Below are positions 32,751 to 42,972 of a stretch of 64,000 nt of DNA, piece after piece (the stretch's first letter is position 1; each line of letters begins with the position of its first letter). Position numbers and translations under genes: made by a program. The notes below the pieces were generated by a model that saw nothing but the letters and a program-made list of their open reading frames with translations, did no database searches and was not told the DNA's origin. The stretch comes from Hyphomonadaceae bacterium ML37 (lineage in GTDB: Bacteria; Pseudomonadota; Alphaproteobacteria; Caulobacterales; Maricaulaceae), in assembly GCA_027627685.1 (NCBI GenBank), contig CP091241.1, forward strand, positions 2,728,396-2,792,395, read 5' to 3'.

Positions 32751-34073
32751 TCATGCCGCATCCGCTTCGGATGCATTGTCGCCCAACCTCTCGGCTTTCA
32801 CCTTGTCGAACGCCCGCCCGTCACCGTCCAGGATGGCCTTGCGTCCCGTATCCGCCTGCCAGCGTTCGACGGCGACATCGACATAGGCCGGGCTGATCTC
32901 CATCGCGAACACGCGCCGACCGTTGGCCTCACCGGCCATGATCTGTGAGCCTGAGCCGCAGAACGGCTCGTAGCAGAGCCCGCCGCGGGCCACGTGCTGG
33001 CGCATCGGGATCGCGAACGCATCGAGCGGTTTCGGGGTCGGGTGGTCCGGGCGGTCATCCTTGGCAAAGCTCGGCAGCGCCCATGTGGAGGCCAGCGTCT
33101 CCTCGGCGACCTTGGGCGGGCGCTTGCCCTTCACCCAGCCCATGAAGCACGGCTCGTGCTTCCAGAGGTAATGAGACCGGGTCAGGACGCCGCGGTCCTT
33201 CACCCAAATGATCTGCTGGTGAACGAACGCGCCGGCTTTTTCCCAGCACGCCTCCAGCATCGCCTGGCGGCGCGAGGCATGCCAGCAATACCAGGCTGCA
33301 TCCTCGGTAATGGCTTCAGCCACAGCCGCGCCGATGAACCCGTCATAGAGCTCGGCGCCCTGCGAGCTGTCGTCCCAGGTCACGCCGTAGGACTGGCTCC
33401 AGTCCTTGTTGCGTGTGGGATGGTTCGAGCCGTCATAGTCCACGAGATAGGGCGGATCGGTTGCGAACAGGACGGCGCGCTCGCCATTCATCAGACGGCG
33501 GACATCGACGTGGTTTGTGCTGTCGCCGCACAGCAGGCGATGATCACCGAGGATCCACAGATCGCCCGTGCGCGAGGCCGGGTTGCGGGGAGGTTCGGGG
33601 ATGGTCACCGGCGGCACGCAGCCGCCGCCACCGTCCTCACCTTCGCCCTGTGGCACGAAGGCCAGCAGCTTGTCCAGCTCCCCGTCGGAGAACCCGACCA
33701 GCGACAGGTCGAAATCCTCGGCCAGCAGCTCGTTCAGTTCCGCCGACAGCAGCGCCTCATCCCAGGTCCCGAGTTCGGTCAGCTTGTTGTCCGCGATCCG
33801 GTAAGCTCGCCGCTGCGCCTCGGTCAGATGACCGAGCACGATCACCGGCGCCTCGGTCAGCCCGAGCTGGGCAGCCGCCAGCACGCGGCCATGGCCCGCG
33901 ATCAGCTCACCGTCCTCTCCCACGAGGCACGGCACGGTCCAGCCGAACTCGGCCATGCTGGCGGCGATCCTGGCGACCTGGTCGGCGCCATGGACCTTGG
34001 CGTTCCGGGCATAGGGCTGCAGGCGCGCAAGCGGCCAGTGCTCGATCCGCTCTGGCGCGAAGGCGAGGGTCAT
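32751..34073 (-). CDS. ParB-domain DNA methyltransferase
   Basis: I place the start at 34073 (MTLAFAPERIEHWPLARLQP), giving 440 residues; the frame stays open 55 codons upstream through the repeat cluster. The N-terminal part is ParB-like (GADQVARIAASMAEFGWTVP, ELIAGHGRVLAAAQLG). The C-terminal part is a beta-class N4/N6 methyltransferase with motif IV FATDPPYLVDYDG and motif I YEPFCGSGSQIMAGEANGRR. Phage versions modify phage DNA and may shield it from host restriction. No matching restriction gene is near. The gene is convergent with the TPR gene across the IS. Confidence 0.9.
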   Translation of the reverse strand: MTLAFAPERIEHWPLARLQPYARNAKVHGADQVARIAASMAEFGWTVPCLVGEDGELIAGHGRVLAAAQLGLTEAPVIVLGHLTEAQRRAYRIADNKLTELGTWDEALLSAELNELLAEDFDLSLVGFSDGELDKLLAFVPQGEGEDGGGGCVPPVTIPEPPRNPASRTGDLWILGDHRLLCGDSTNHVDVRRLMNGERAVLFATDPPYLVDYDGSNHPTRNKDWSQSYGVTWDDSSQGAELYDGFIGAAVAEAITEDAAWYCWHASRRQAMLEACWEKAGAFVHQQIIWVKDRGVLTRSHYLWKHEPCFMGWVKGKRPPKVAEETLASTWALPSFAKDDRPDHPTPKPLDAFAIPMRQHVARGGLCYEPFCGSGSQIMAGEANGRRVFAMEISPAYVDVAVERWQADTGRKAILDGDGRAFDKVKAERLGDNASEADAA

Positions 34074-34097
34074 GACGCTGATCCTGTGAGCTGGCGG

Positions 34098-34252
34098 GGT
34101 GGATTCCGGCAGGTGGATTCCACTGGCTTCCCGGGTGGACTCCGGGTGGCTTCCGGAGTCCAGGGAGTCCACCCTGGAATCCACCTGCCATGTCACTGAT
34201 TTATTGTAGGTTTTCAGGGTCCGGAGAGTGGACTCCAAAAGGGGTGGCTTCC
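34098..34252. repeat. Cluster of ten GGTGGNNTCC-type decamers
   Basis: Ten near-identical decamers (consensus GGTGGNNTCC) occur at 34098, 34112, 34122, 34134, 34145, then three in inverse orientation at 34155, 34164 and 34176, then 34227 and 34243. Individual units vary at the two middle positions and the first base. The cluster lies directly upstream of the methyltransferase ATG, so a regulator-binding array or replication iterons are possible. Confidence 0.7.
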
Positions 34253-34616
34253 CAAAAAAATCGCCCTGACGCTAGCGATATGGCGCGCTTAGCCCGCCAG
34301 CATACGAAGTGAACGGAAAGGAACCGTACAATCAATGGCTTACGAGAGGGCGGAGACTGTTTTTTCGGTCAACCGGTCACCGTTTGAACCGGAAAAACCG
34401 TCTGAAAACTGCTTCCAGAGACGGTTTTCACAAGGGCAGACGGCAGGCGAGTGACCCTTGCAAACCGCGGTGCGCTGGCACGTCTGGACTCCGCCATGGA
34501 CTCCGGGGTCCAGGGCGGGATCCAGCTCAAGAAAAAGGGAGAGCGAGCCCTTCGGCGCACTCTCCCCACGATGCATAATTCCTAGCACTGATCTGTTGCA
34601 GGTGTCGAACACAAAA
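34253..34616. other. Non-coding gap between methyltransferase and IHF-like gene
   Basis: About 360 bases without a convincing gene. It contains several short inverted repeats (e.g. around 34370-34430 with ACCGT and ACGGT units) and two more TGGACTCC units near 34482-34502. It may hold a phage origin or regulatory region. Confidence 0.45.
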
Positions 34617-34628
34617 GTGTTGCAACAC
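34617..34628. promoter_or_regulatory. 12-bp perfect palindrome after the IHF-like gene
   Basis: GTGTTGCAACAC (34617-34628) is a perfect palindrome directly beyond the IHF-like stop; a related GTGTCGAACAC lies at 34602-34612. It could be an operator for a gene further left. Confidence 0.35.
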
Positions 34629-34629
34629 T

Positions 34630-34917
34630 TCAGCGGCCTTTCGAGTTGAGACGGCGGCGCATTTCGTTGCCCGGCTTGAAACAGGGAATGCTCTTCGCCT
34701 TGACGTCAATGACCTCTCCTGTACGCGGGTTGCGGCCATGACGAGCATCGCGCTGCCTCACAGTGAACGCGCCGAAACCGCGAAGCTCCACGCGTCCGCC
34801 TTCAGCGAGCTTGTGGGCGATCGCCTCAAAGATCGTGCGCACGGCCAGATCAATCTCAGCCCGCGTCCAATGAGGGTTCAGTTCTGCGACCCTAGTTATC
34901 AATTGACTCTTGAGCAC
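34630..34917 (-). CDS. IHF beta/HU-like DNA-bending protein (prophage copy)
   Basis: From the GTG at 34917, which has GAGGAG five bases upstream, the protein is 95 residues. It has the IHF/HU fold: LKSQLITRVAELNPHWTRAE, GRVELRGFGAFTVRQRDARH, GRNPRTGEVIDVKAKSIPCF and KPGNEMRRRLN, with the intercalating Pro in RNPRTG. It resembles IhfB more than HU. Two upstream starts are possible (34941, 35013), the latter adding a 32-residue segment with QIYVEGVRTKPFQPDLSWLR. IHF bends DNA in packaging, integration and replication. It overlaps none of its neighbours if the GTG is used. Confidence 0.85.
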   Translation of the reverse strand: MLKSQLITRVAELNPHWTRAEIDLAVRTIFEAIAHKLAEGGRVELRGFGAFTVRQRDARHGRNPRTGEVIDVKAKSIPCFKPGNEMRRRLNSKGR

Positions 34918-34990
34918 GGTAGCTCCTCTGACGTTTGACATGGCGCGCAGCCAGCTCAAGTCCGGCTGGAAGGGCTTGGTCCGTACGCCC

Positions 34991-35329
34991 TCAACGTAAA
35001 TCTGCTGCGACATGTCTGGCCCTTTGCGCATTCATCCGCGCTGCGATCTTGGTCAGCGCGATCTGCCAGCGTCGCCATGCAGTGGTGCGATCGCAGCCCA
35101 TGCTCCAGCACAGCTGCTTCCACGGCGTGCGCGCGGCGCGGCCCCAGACCAGCTTGCGCTCCTCCTCCTCGATCCAGAGCATCCAGTCGAAGGTCTGTTC
35201 CAGCCTCGTGATCGCAGCGGGTGATGGCCGCACCCGCATCGGCTCCGGCTCCATGGCCGCGATCTCCTGACGGGTGCGCACGATCTGTGGCCATGTGTCC
35301 GTCGTCAGAACATTTGGCACAGATGGCAT
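34991..35329 (-). CDS. DUF6362 phage protein
   Basis: The 112-residue protein has the DUF6362 pattern from memory: TWPQIVRTRQEIAAMEPEPM, then SPAAITRLEQTFDWMLWIEE and a helix-turn-helix-like ARTPWKQLCWSMGCDRTTAW. It likely binds nucleic acid and lies in the early-type minus-strand cluster, upstream of the IHF-like gene. An IS3-family element lies just 10 bases before its ATG and separates it from tcmP. Confidence 0.82.
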   Translation of the reverse strand: MPSVPNVLTTDTWPQIVRTRQEIAAMEPEPMRVRPSPAAITRLEQTFDWMLWIEEEERKLVWGRAARTPWKQLCWSMGCDRTTAWRRWQIALTKIAARMNAQRARHVAADLR

Positions 35330-35370
35330 CGTAGATTAGTGGAGCATCGGCCTCGTCTGGTTGGTTGATA

Positions 35371-36351
35371 TTAGGCGGCGTGCTTTCGGTGTTGCAAGCG
35401 TCGATGTTCGATGGTCTGTCGCTTGATCTTTTCACGCTCTTTGATGATGGCTGGGGCCCTGCCGAAGTAGGCGTCGGCGGGCGTCACGTTGTTCAGGCTC
35501 TCGTGGTAGCGTTGGTGATTGTAATGTTCGACGAACGCTTCGATCTGGGTCTCAAGATCGCCGGGCAGGAAGTAGTTTTCCAGCAGGATGCGGTTCTTCA
35601 TGGTCTGGTGCCAGCGCTCGATCTTGCCCTGCGTCTGGGGATGGAACGGCGCACCGCGCACATGGCTCATACGCTGGGCCTCGATGTATTCGGCGAGCTC
35701 GCCGGCGATGTAACAAGGGCCATTATCCGACAGCAGGCGCGGCTTGTGATGGACGTTCACCTGGTCGCAGCCGGAAGCCGCGAGAGCGAGGTCCAGCGTG
35801 TCGGTCACGTCCTCGGCCCGCATATTGGTGCAAAGCTTCCAGGCGATGATGTAGCGCGAGAAGTCGTCGAGCACGGTTGACAGATACATCCAGCCCCAGC
35901 CGATGATCTTGAAGTAGGTAAAGTCGGTCTGCCACATCTCGTTCGGCCGGGTGGTCTTGGTGTGGAACTGGTCGGCGGCCTTGATCACGACATAGGCCGG
36001 GCTGGTGATCAGATCATGGGCCTTCAGAAGGCGATAGACCGTCGCCTCCGACACGAAGTAACGCGTCTCGTCGGTGAACCGCACAGCCAGCTCGCGCGGG
36101 CTCAGCTCGGACTGCTCCAGCGCCAGTTCGATAATCTGGTCATGCACCTCGGCGGGGATGCGGTTCCACACCCTGCTTGGCGCTGATGGCCGGTCCTCTA
36201 GCGCTTCAGGTCCGCCTTCCAGATACCGGTCATACCAGCGATAAAAGGTCCGACGGGCTATACCCAGCTTGTCGAGCGTGACCTTGGCAGGCAGGTGCGA
36301 CTGCTCGACGATCCTGATGATCTCGAGCTTCTCGGATGCGGGGTGCCTCAT
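35371..36351 (-). CDS. IS3-family transposase OrfB (DDE domain)
   Basis: The 326-residue frame has the IS3-type rve/DDE domain: RPNEMWQTDFTYFKIIGWGW (first Asp), HHKPRLLSDNGPCYIAGELA (second Asp) and PFHPQTQGKIERWHQTMKNR (Glu). An N-terminal helix-turn-helix part precedes it (KLGIARRTFYRWYDRYLEGG). Its ATG overlaps the end of OrfA by 4 bases. The catalytic triad is intact, so the copy may be active. Confidence 0.92.
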   Translation of the reverse strand: MRHPASEKLEIIRIVEQSHLPAKVTLDKLGIARRTFYRWYDRYLEGGPEALEDRPSAPSRVWNRIPAEVHDQIIELALEQSELSPRELAVRFTDETRYFVSEATVYRLLKAHDLITSPAYVVIKAADQFHTKTTRPNEMWQTDFTYFKIIGWGWMYLSTVLDDFSRYIIAWKLCTNMRAEDVTDTLDLALAASGCDQVNVHHKPRLLSDNGPCYIAGELAEYIEAQRMSHVRGAPFHPQTQGKIERWHQTMKNRILLENYFLPGDLETQIEAFVEHYNHQRYHESLNNVTPADAYFGRAPAIIKEREKIKRQTIEHRRLQHRKHAA

Positions 36352-36722
36352 GCGTCGTCCTCCCCATCCGCGATCATGCTTTTTTTGAGCAGACGGTTCT
36401 CCAAGGTCAGATCAGCCACGCATTCTTTCAGGTCACGCGCCTGATGGCGCAGGTTCTTGACCTCGTCACTGGTGGCAGCACGTGCCGTGTCGCCCGCCAG
36501 TCGGCGCTTGCCAGCCTCCATGAACTCCTTCGACCAAGTATAATAAAGGCTCTGGGCTATGCCTTCCTTGCGGCACAGCTCGGCGATGCTGTCGTCACCG
36601 CGCAGGCCTTCCAGAACAATGCGGATCTTGTCTTCAGCCGAGAAGTGTCGCCGGGTCGCTCGGCGAATGTCCTTCACAACGGTTGCAGCAGGGGCTTTGG
36701 GCTTTGTGGATTTGGATCTCAT
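36348..36722 (-). CDS. IS3-family transposase OrfA
   Basis: The 124-residue protein has an N-terminal helix-turn-helix (FSAEDKIRIVLEGLRGDDSI, ELCRKEGIAQSLYYTWSKEF) and a C-terminal leucine-zipper-like helix (VKNLRHQARDLKECVADLTL). Near its end lies an A-rich AAAAAAAG run, a possible -1 slip site for making the OrfAB transposase, as in other IS3 elements. Confidence 0.9.
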   Translation of the reverse strand: MRSKSTKPKAPAATVVKDIRRATRRHFSAEDKIRIVLEGLRGDDSIAELCRKEGIAQSLYYTWSKEFMEAGKRRLAGDTARAATSDEVKNLRHQARDLKECVADLTLENRLLKKSMIADGEDDA

Positions 36723-36766
36723 CTTCGTTCCTTCGTCACTGCGACGAGACCCAAATCCTCCTTAAA

Positions 36767-37570
36767 TCACAACCCCAAACCTGTGCCATAGGTGCTGACG
36801 GGGGACACTCCGAAACTACTGTGCGTGCCGAGGATCAAGCGCATCTTGATCCGGTCCTCACGAGGCTTCCGGATAGCCATGTCCGTCAGATACGTCGCGA
36901 CCCGTGCCTCCTTCATCCTAGCTTTCAAGAGATGCAGGATTTTCGTTTCGTTGGCCCCCTCGGGCAGCGCCTCGAACGCAGCCTTCCAAGCGGGGTCCGC
37001 TAGGAAGCGACCGACCGATTGCGCCACACCATCCCAACCTGCGTGTCGGTTCACTTCTTCGGCCATGAAATTGAACAGGAACTCTCCGTTGAGATTCCGG
37101 AGGAAATCGAAGATCTTGCCGGACTCGACATTCCAGCCGGTTGGGTCGATGAAAGTGAAAGTGAAGCCATCGCGGCAGGCGGAGCGGATGCCATCGAGAT
37201 TGTCCTCGAAAGCGCCAGAGAACACCCGAATATCGAATTCGGGCTTCTGGGCTGCAAACTGTTGGAGCTTGGCGACCGAAGCCGGGTTTCGCTCGCAGAA
37301 CCGGAATCGAACCTTCAGCCCCGGGCGCCCCATATCAAGTAGCGACCGGCGGACGGCATCCAGCGTTTCTATCGCTTGGGAAAACGAAGCGTCTGAGTAT
37401 TTGTCCGTGTCCGAGACCCGCCAGGGACCCGCAAATGCATCCACGAAATTGAAGACCGGCGATCTGCCCTGGAACAGCTTGTACGCCGCTGACTCAAGGT
37501 ATTTGTTGAGAAACAGGTGCTTGATGAACGACTGTTCGCGCCCCTGATAGTTTTCGATCCGAGGTGGCAT
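36767..37570 (-). CDS. tcmP: Three-Cys-motif partner protein TcmP
   Basis: The start at 37570 overlaps the stop of the DUF5131 gene (TGATG), so the two are coupled. The protein has TcmP features: PPRIENYQGREQSFIKHLFL, FNFVDAFAGPWRVSDTDKYS and FTFTFIDPTGWNVESGKIFD, plus EFLFNFMAEEVNRHAGWDGV. TcmP proteins are named for pairing with three-Cys-motif DUF5131 proteins; their joint role is unknown. The IS3 insertion replaced the original stop: without it, the frame would end six to seven residues earlier at a TAA, so the last seven residues (YGTGLGL) are IS-derived. The protein is otherwise intact at about 260 residues. Confidence 0.85.
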   Translation of the reverse strand: MPPRIENYQGREQSFIKHLFLNKYLESAAYKLFQGRSPVFNFVDAFAGPWRVSDTDKYSDASFSQAIETLDAVRRSLLDMGRPGLKVRFRFCERNPASVAKLQQFAAQKPEFDIRVFSGAFEDNLDGIRSACRDGFTFTFIDPTGWNVESGKIFDFLRNLNGEFLFNFMAEEVNRHAGWDGVAQSVGRFLADPAWKAAFEALPEGANETKILHLLKARMKEARVATYLTDMAIRKPREDRIKMRLILGTHSSFGVSPVSTYGTGLGL

Positions 37571-38337
37571 CAAGCATCCTCGGGCTGCAGAGCACGGATG
37601 ATGGGTTCGGGAACAATCTTCCACGGAAAGCCATTCCACTCTTCACCATCAAGAAGGCGCCCGCCTGACTTCGGCCGTGCACCGCCCCATTGTTTGAAAA
37701 AGAACGCCACGTCGTCACGGTCGCAGATGTCACGAAGTTGGCGTGCCCAGCTCTCGTCCATGGGCCGAGCCCGAGGCCCGCTTTCCCCCCCGACGATGGC
37801 CCACGCGACGCCCTGCAGATCAACATCCCCGATCGGTCCGAGCAGTGGCTCGAACGAGATGAAGCGTGCGTCGGAACTGATCTGCTTCAGGTGCTCGATC
37901 CGGCTCGTGTGCGCGGCGTCCTCGACAGAAACGCCGAGCCAGATATGGCGCGGGACCGACCCACCATCATACCGCCGCCGGACGTAGTTGCGCATGAGCG
38001 AGCTGCGCTTGGTCAGCACCTGGTAGACGTGCCAGTCCGCCTGCTCCATAGCATCGAACACCGCGTCGACAAATTTCCGATCGATGTCCTTGTGGAAGAG
38101 GTCGCTCATCGAGTTGACGAAGATCATCCGCGGCTTCTTCCAGAGCACAGGCTGCTTCAGCCTCGACGGCCAGAGTGTCAGGTCGAAGCCCTGCTCGTAG
38201 GGGTGTCCAGGGATTCCACGCCAGCGCTCTGCGAACCGCTCTGCGTAGCAGTTGTCACAACCAGGACCGACCTTGGTGCAGCCCGTAACCGGGTTCCACG
38301 TTGCGTCCGTCCATTCGATGTCTGACTTCTGGGCCAA
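37570..38337 (-). CDS. Three-Cys-motif DUF5131 (phage Gp37/Gp68 family) protein
   Basis: The protein carries WNPVTGCTKVGPGCDNCYAE, a CX6CX2C cluster characteristic of the three-Cys-motif DUF5131 group, which is related to radical-SAM-like folds. Later segments are RMIFVNSMSDLFHKDI, DWHVYQVLTKRSSLMRNYV and FKQWGGARPKSGGRLLDGEEW. A TTG at 38337 with GAGAGG upstream is the better start; a GTG at 38352 also exists. It is directly followed by tcmP and lies nearest to the tRNA-Ser. The pair probably acts together, perhaps on tRNA or DNA; this is unproven. Confidence 0.87.
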   Translation of the reverse strand: MAQKSDIEWTDATWNPVTGCTKVGPGCDNCYAERFAERWRGIPGHPYEQGFDLTLWPSRLKQPVLWKKPRMIFVNSMSDLFHKDIDRKFVDAVFDAMEQADWHVYQVLTKRSSLMRNYVRRRYDGGSVPRHIWLGVSVEDAAHTSRIEHLKQISSDARFISFEPLLGPIGDVDLQGVAWAIVGGESGPRARPMDESWARQLRDICDRDDVAFFFKQWGGARPKSGGRLLDGEEWNGFPWKIVPEPIIRALQPEDA

Positions 38338-38671
38338 CTGCTCGCCTCTCACTTTTTTACGAGGCTAACACGCGGTTGACTCAGCACAAAGCACGAACGG
38401 CCGCTGTGGCCCGATTAGTCTCCAGCTGCAGCCGAACCGCGGTGCAACGGGCGGCGTTCGATCTCTGTTCCGTCCGCCAACCAGAAGGATTTTCCAAATC
38501 GCATGCATCAGAGAGTTCGAAAGATCATTTGAAAGCAAAGACTAGAGGCTGTTCACCGGAAACGCGGCGGTTAACAGGTCCGGAGAATATCGGCCCGGAG
38601 AGAACGCGTGTGCGCCCTTCGGGGCGTGGGCCGGTTAACAGCCCCACCCGCATAACCCCCGAAAACAACGG
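38338..38671. other. Gene-poor gap between DUF5131 gene and tRNA-Ser terminator
   Basis: About 330 bases where I see no gene. As the boundary between prophage genes and the tRNA-Ser gene, it is the likely place of an attachment site, but no repeat of the tRNA 3' end is seen in this window. Confidence 0.4.
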
Positions 38672-38693
38672 AAAAATCCGGCCGCAGCCGGAT
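38672..38693 (-). terminator. Terminator of tRNA-Ser
   Basis: A 7-bp stem (ATCCGGC at 38676-38682 with 38687-38693) is followed on the minus strand by a T run. It lies 27 bases beyond the tRNA 3' end. Confidence 0.7.
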
Positions 38694-38719
38694 CGGGAGA
38701 ACGCTTTCTCAAGGGCAAG

Positions 38720-38809
<90 letters not shown>

Positions 38810-38885
38810 GAGCGGCGGTGCGGTTTGTGGCGCAGTCCGGCGGCGAAATCAAGCGCGCAGGGCCGCGCACCGGCAGGCGCGCTCA

Positions 38886-38915
38886 TTGACTCACAAAGGC
38901 CCATGCGCCTATATC
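38886..38915 (+). promoter_or_regulatory. Promoter upstream of rplU-rpmA
   Basis: TTGACT (38886-38891) and TATATC (38910-38915) lie 18 bases apart (or CTATAT at 17), about 180 bases before the rplU start. A long 5' leader follows, in which ribosomal-protein autoregulation could act. Confidence 0.6.
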
Positions 38916-39089
38916 GCGCGCTCGCGCTGCGGCGGGCAAGGTCAACGGCCTTGCTCGCCCGGTGCGTTTGTCCTGTTCACAACGCCGGATCAGATCAGAA
39001 CCGGCGAAGAAAAAGGGTCCCGGCCCGCGGGAAGGCCGCCTCCGTCGAGGCGCACGCGGTCACGGTGCCGGATCAGAAGGAAGAGACAT

Positions 39090-39746
39090 ATGTACGCGGT
39101 GATCAAAACCGGCGGCAAGCAGTACCGGGTCGCCCAGGGCGACATTCTGCGCGTGGAAAAGCTCGACGCCGAAGCGGGCGACGTGGTCACGTTTGACCAG
39201 GTCCTCATGATCGGCGGCGAAGGCGACCCCATGGTGGGCGCGCCCGGCGTGGATGGCGCCTCGGTGACGGCCGAAGTCCTTGACGAGCGCAAGGACAAGA
39301 AGGTCATCATCTTCAAGAAGCGCCGCCGGCAGAATTACCGCCGCAAGCTCGGCCACCGCCAGTGGATCACGGTGATCTCGATCGCCGAAATTCTCAAACC
39401 CGGCGCGAAATCCGCGCTCGGCGGCAAGAAAAAAGCGGCCAAGCCGGCGGCTGAAGAGCCGGCTGCTGAAGCGGCCCCGGCCAAGCCTGCAAAGGCCGAC
39501 GCCAAGCCCGCCAAGGCGGCGGCGAAGCCGAAAGCTGCGGCAGGCGCGGACGATCTGACCCAGCTCAACGGCGTCGGCCCGGCCTTCGCCAAAAAGCTGG
39601 CCGAGGCGGGCGTCACCACGTTTGCCCAGGTGGCGGCGTGGACCGGGGCGGACCTTGAGCGTCTGGACGGCGAGATCGCCGGCCTGAAGGCGAAAGCGGA
39701 ATCGGGCGAGTGGATCGCCCAGGCGAAAGAACTGGCCGGCGCGTAA
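39090..39746 (+). CDS. rplU: 50S ribosomal protein L21 with C-terminal helix-hairpin-helix extension
   Basis: The ATG at 39090 follows AAGGAAG. The first about 103 residues are L21: MYAVIKTGGKQYRVAQGDIL to FKKRRRQNYRRKLGHRQWIT. After a Lys/Ala/Pro-rich linker (about 110-155) comes a helix-hairpin-helix-like domain (DDLTQLNGVGPAFAKKLAEA, then GVTTFAQVAAW). L21 is normally about 103 residues, so this is twice the usual length. Similar tails occur in some alphaproteobacteria; the tail probably binds RNA or DNA. It is followed by rpmA. Confidence 0.95.
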   Translation: MYAVIKTGGKQYRVAQGDILRVEKLDAEAGDVVTFDQVLMIGGEGDPMVGAPGVDGASVTAEVLDERKDKKVIIFKKRRRQNYRRKLGHRQWITVISIAEILKPGAKSALGGKKKAAKPAAEEPAAEAAPAKPAKADAKPAKAAAKPKAAAGADDLTQLNGVGPAFAKKLAEAGVTTFAQVAAWTGADLERLDGEIAGLKAKAESGEWIAQAKELAGA

Positions 39747-39778
39747 CGCGTCTGCGCAAGGATTAAAGGAGAGCGGAT

Positions 39779-40048
39779 ATGGCTCACAAAAAAGCAGGCG
39801 GCTCCTCACGCAACGGCCGCGACTCCGCAGGCCGTCGCCTGGGCGTCAAGAAATCCGGCGGCCAAGCGGTCATCCCGGGCAATATCATCGTGCGTCAGCG
39901 CGGCACCAAATATTATCCCGGCGTCAATGTCGGCATCGGCAAGGATCACACCCTGTTCGCCCTGACCGAGGGCCGGGTGGAGTTCCGCACCAAAGCCAAC
40001 CAGCGCACATTCGTGAGCGTGGCCCCGCTTGCCGAGGCGGCTGAATAG
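39779..40048 (+). CDS. rpmA: 50S ribosomal protein L27
   Basis: The 89-residue protein is a full L27: [20 protein letters not shown], then [20 protein letters not shown] and [20 protein letters not shown]. The N-terminal AHKKAGGS arm reaches towards the peptidyl-transferase centre. It follows rplU by 32 bases with AGGAG upstream, the standard pair. Confidence 0.97.
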   Translation: MAHKKAGGSSRNGRDSAGRRLGVKKSGGQAVIPGNIIVRQRGTKYYPGVNVGIGKDHTLFALTEGRVEFRTKANQRTFVSVAPLAEAAE

Positions 40049-40111
40049 GGCGGCGCGACAGGACGCGGACCGCCTCACCCGACAGGGGCGATCCGGTCCG
40101 GCAGACATGCT

Positions 40112-40150
40112 GAAAAAGGGGAGACGGGTCGCCCGCCTCCCCTTTTTCTT
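40112..40150 (+). terminator. Terminator after rplU-rpmA
   Basis: AAAAAGGGGAG and CTCCCCTTTTT form an 11-bp inverted repeat around a GC-rich inner stem, ending in five T residues. It separates ribosomal protein genes from the next operon. Confidence 0.85.
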
Positions 40151-40188
40151 GCGCCCTCCCCGGCGCGCCGCTCAACTGGAGGCGGTAC

Positions 40189-42968
<2,780 letters not shown>

Positions 42969-42972
<4 letters not shown>

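Larger units (their letters stand above)
35340..36788 (-). mobile_element. IS3-family insertion sequence, 1449 bp
   Basis: The element runs from TGGAGC at 35340 to TGTGCCA ending at 36788, with imperfect terminal inverted repeats. A 3-bp TAG flanks both ends (35337-35339 and 36789-36791). It holds two overlapping transposase frames on the minus strand. It sits between tcmP and the DUF6362 gene. Confidence 0.8.

Noticed and set aside
32994-34199. Plus-strand open frame of 401 codons opposite the methyltransferase
   Set aside because: Shadow of the methyltransferase; its methyltransferase motifs are only on the minus strand.
35330-36800. IS3-mediated deletion of the prophage end
   Set aside because: I first suspected it because tcmP seemed truncated, but TAG flanks on both ends and a sensible empty site (tcmP stop 8 bases before the DUF6362 ATG) fit a simple insertion.
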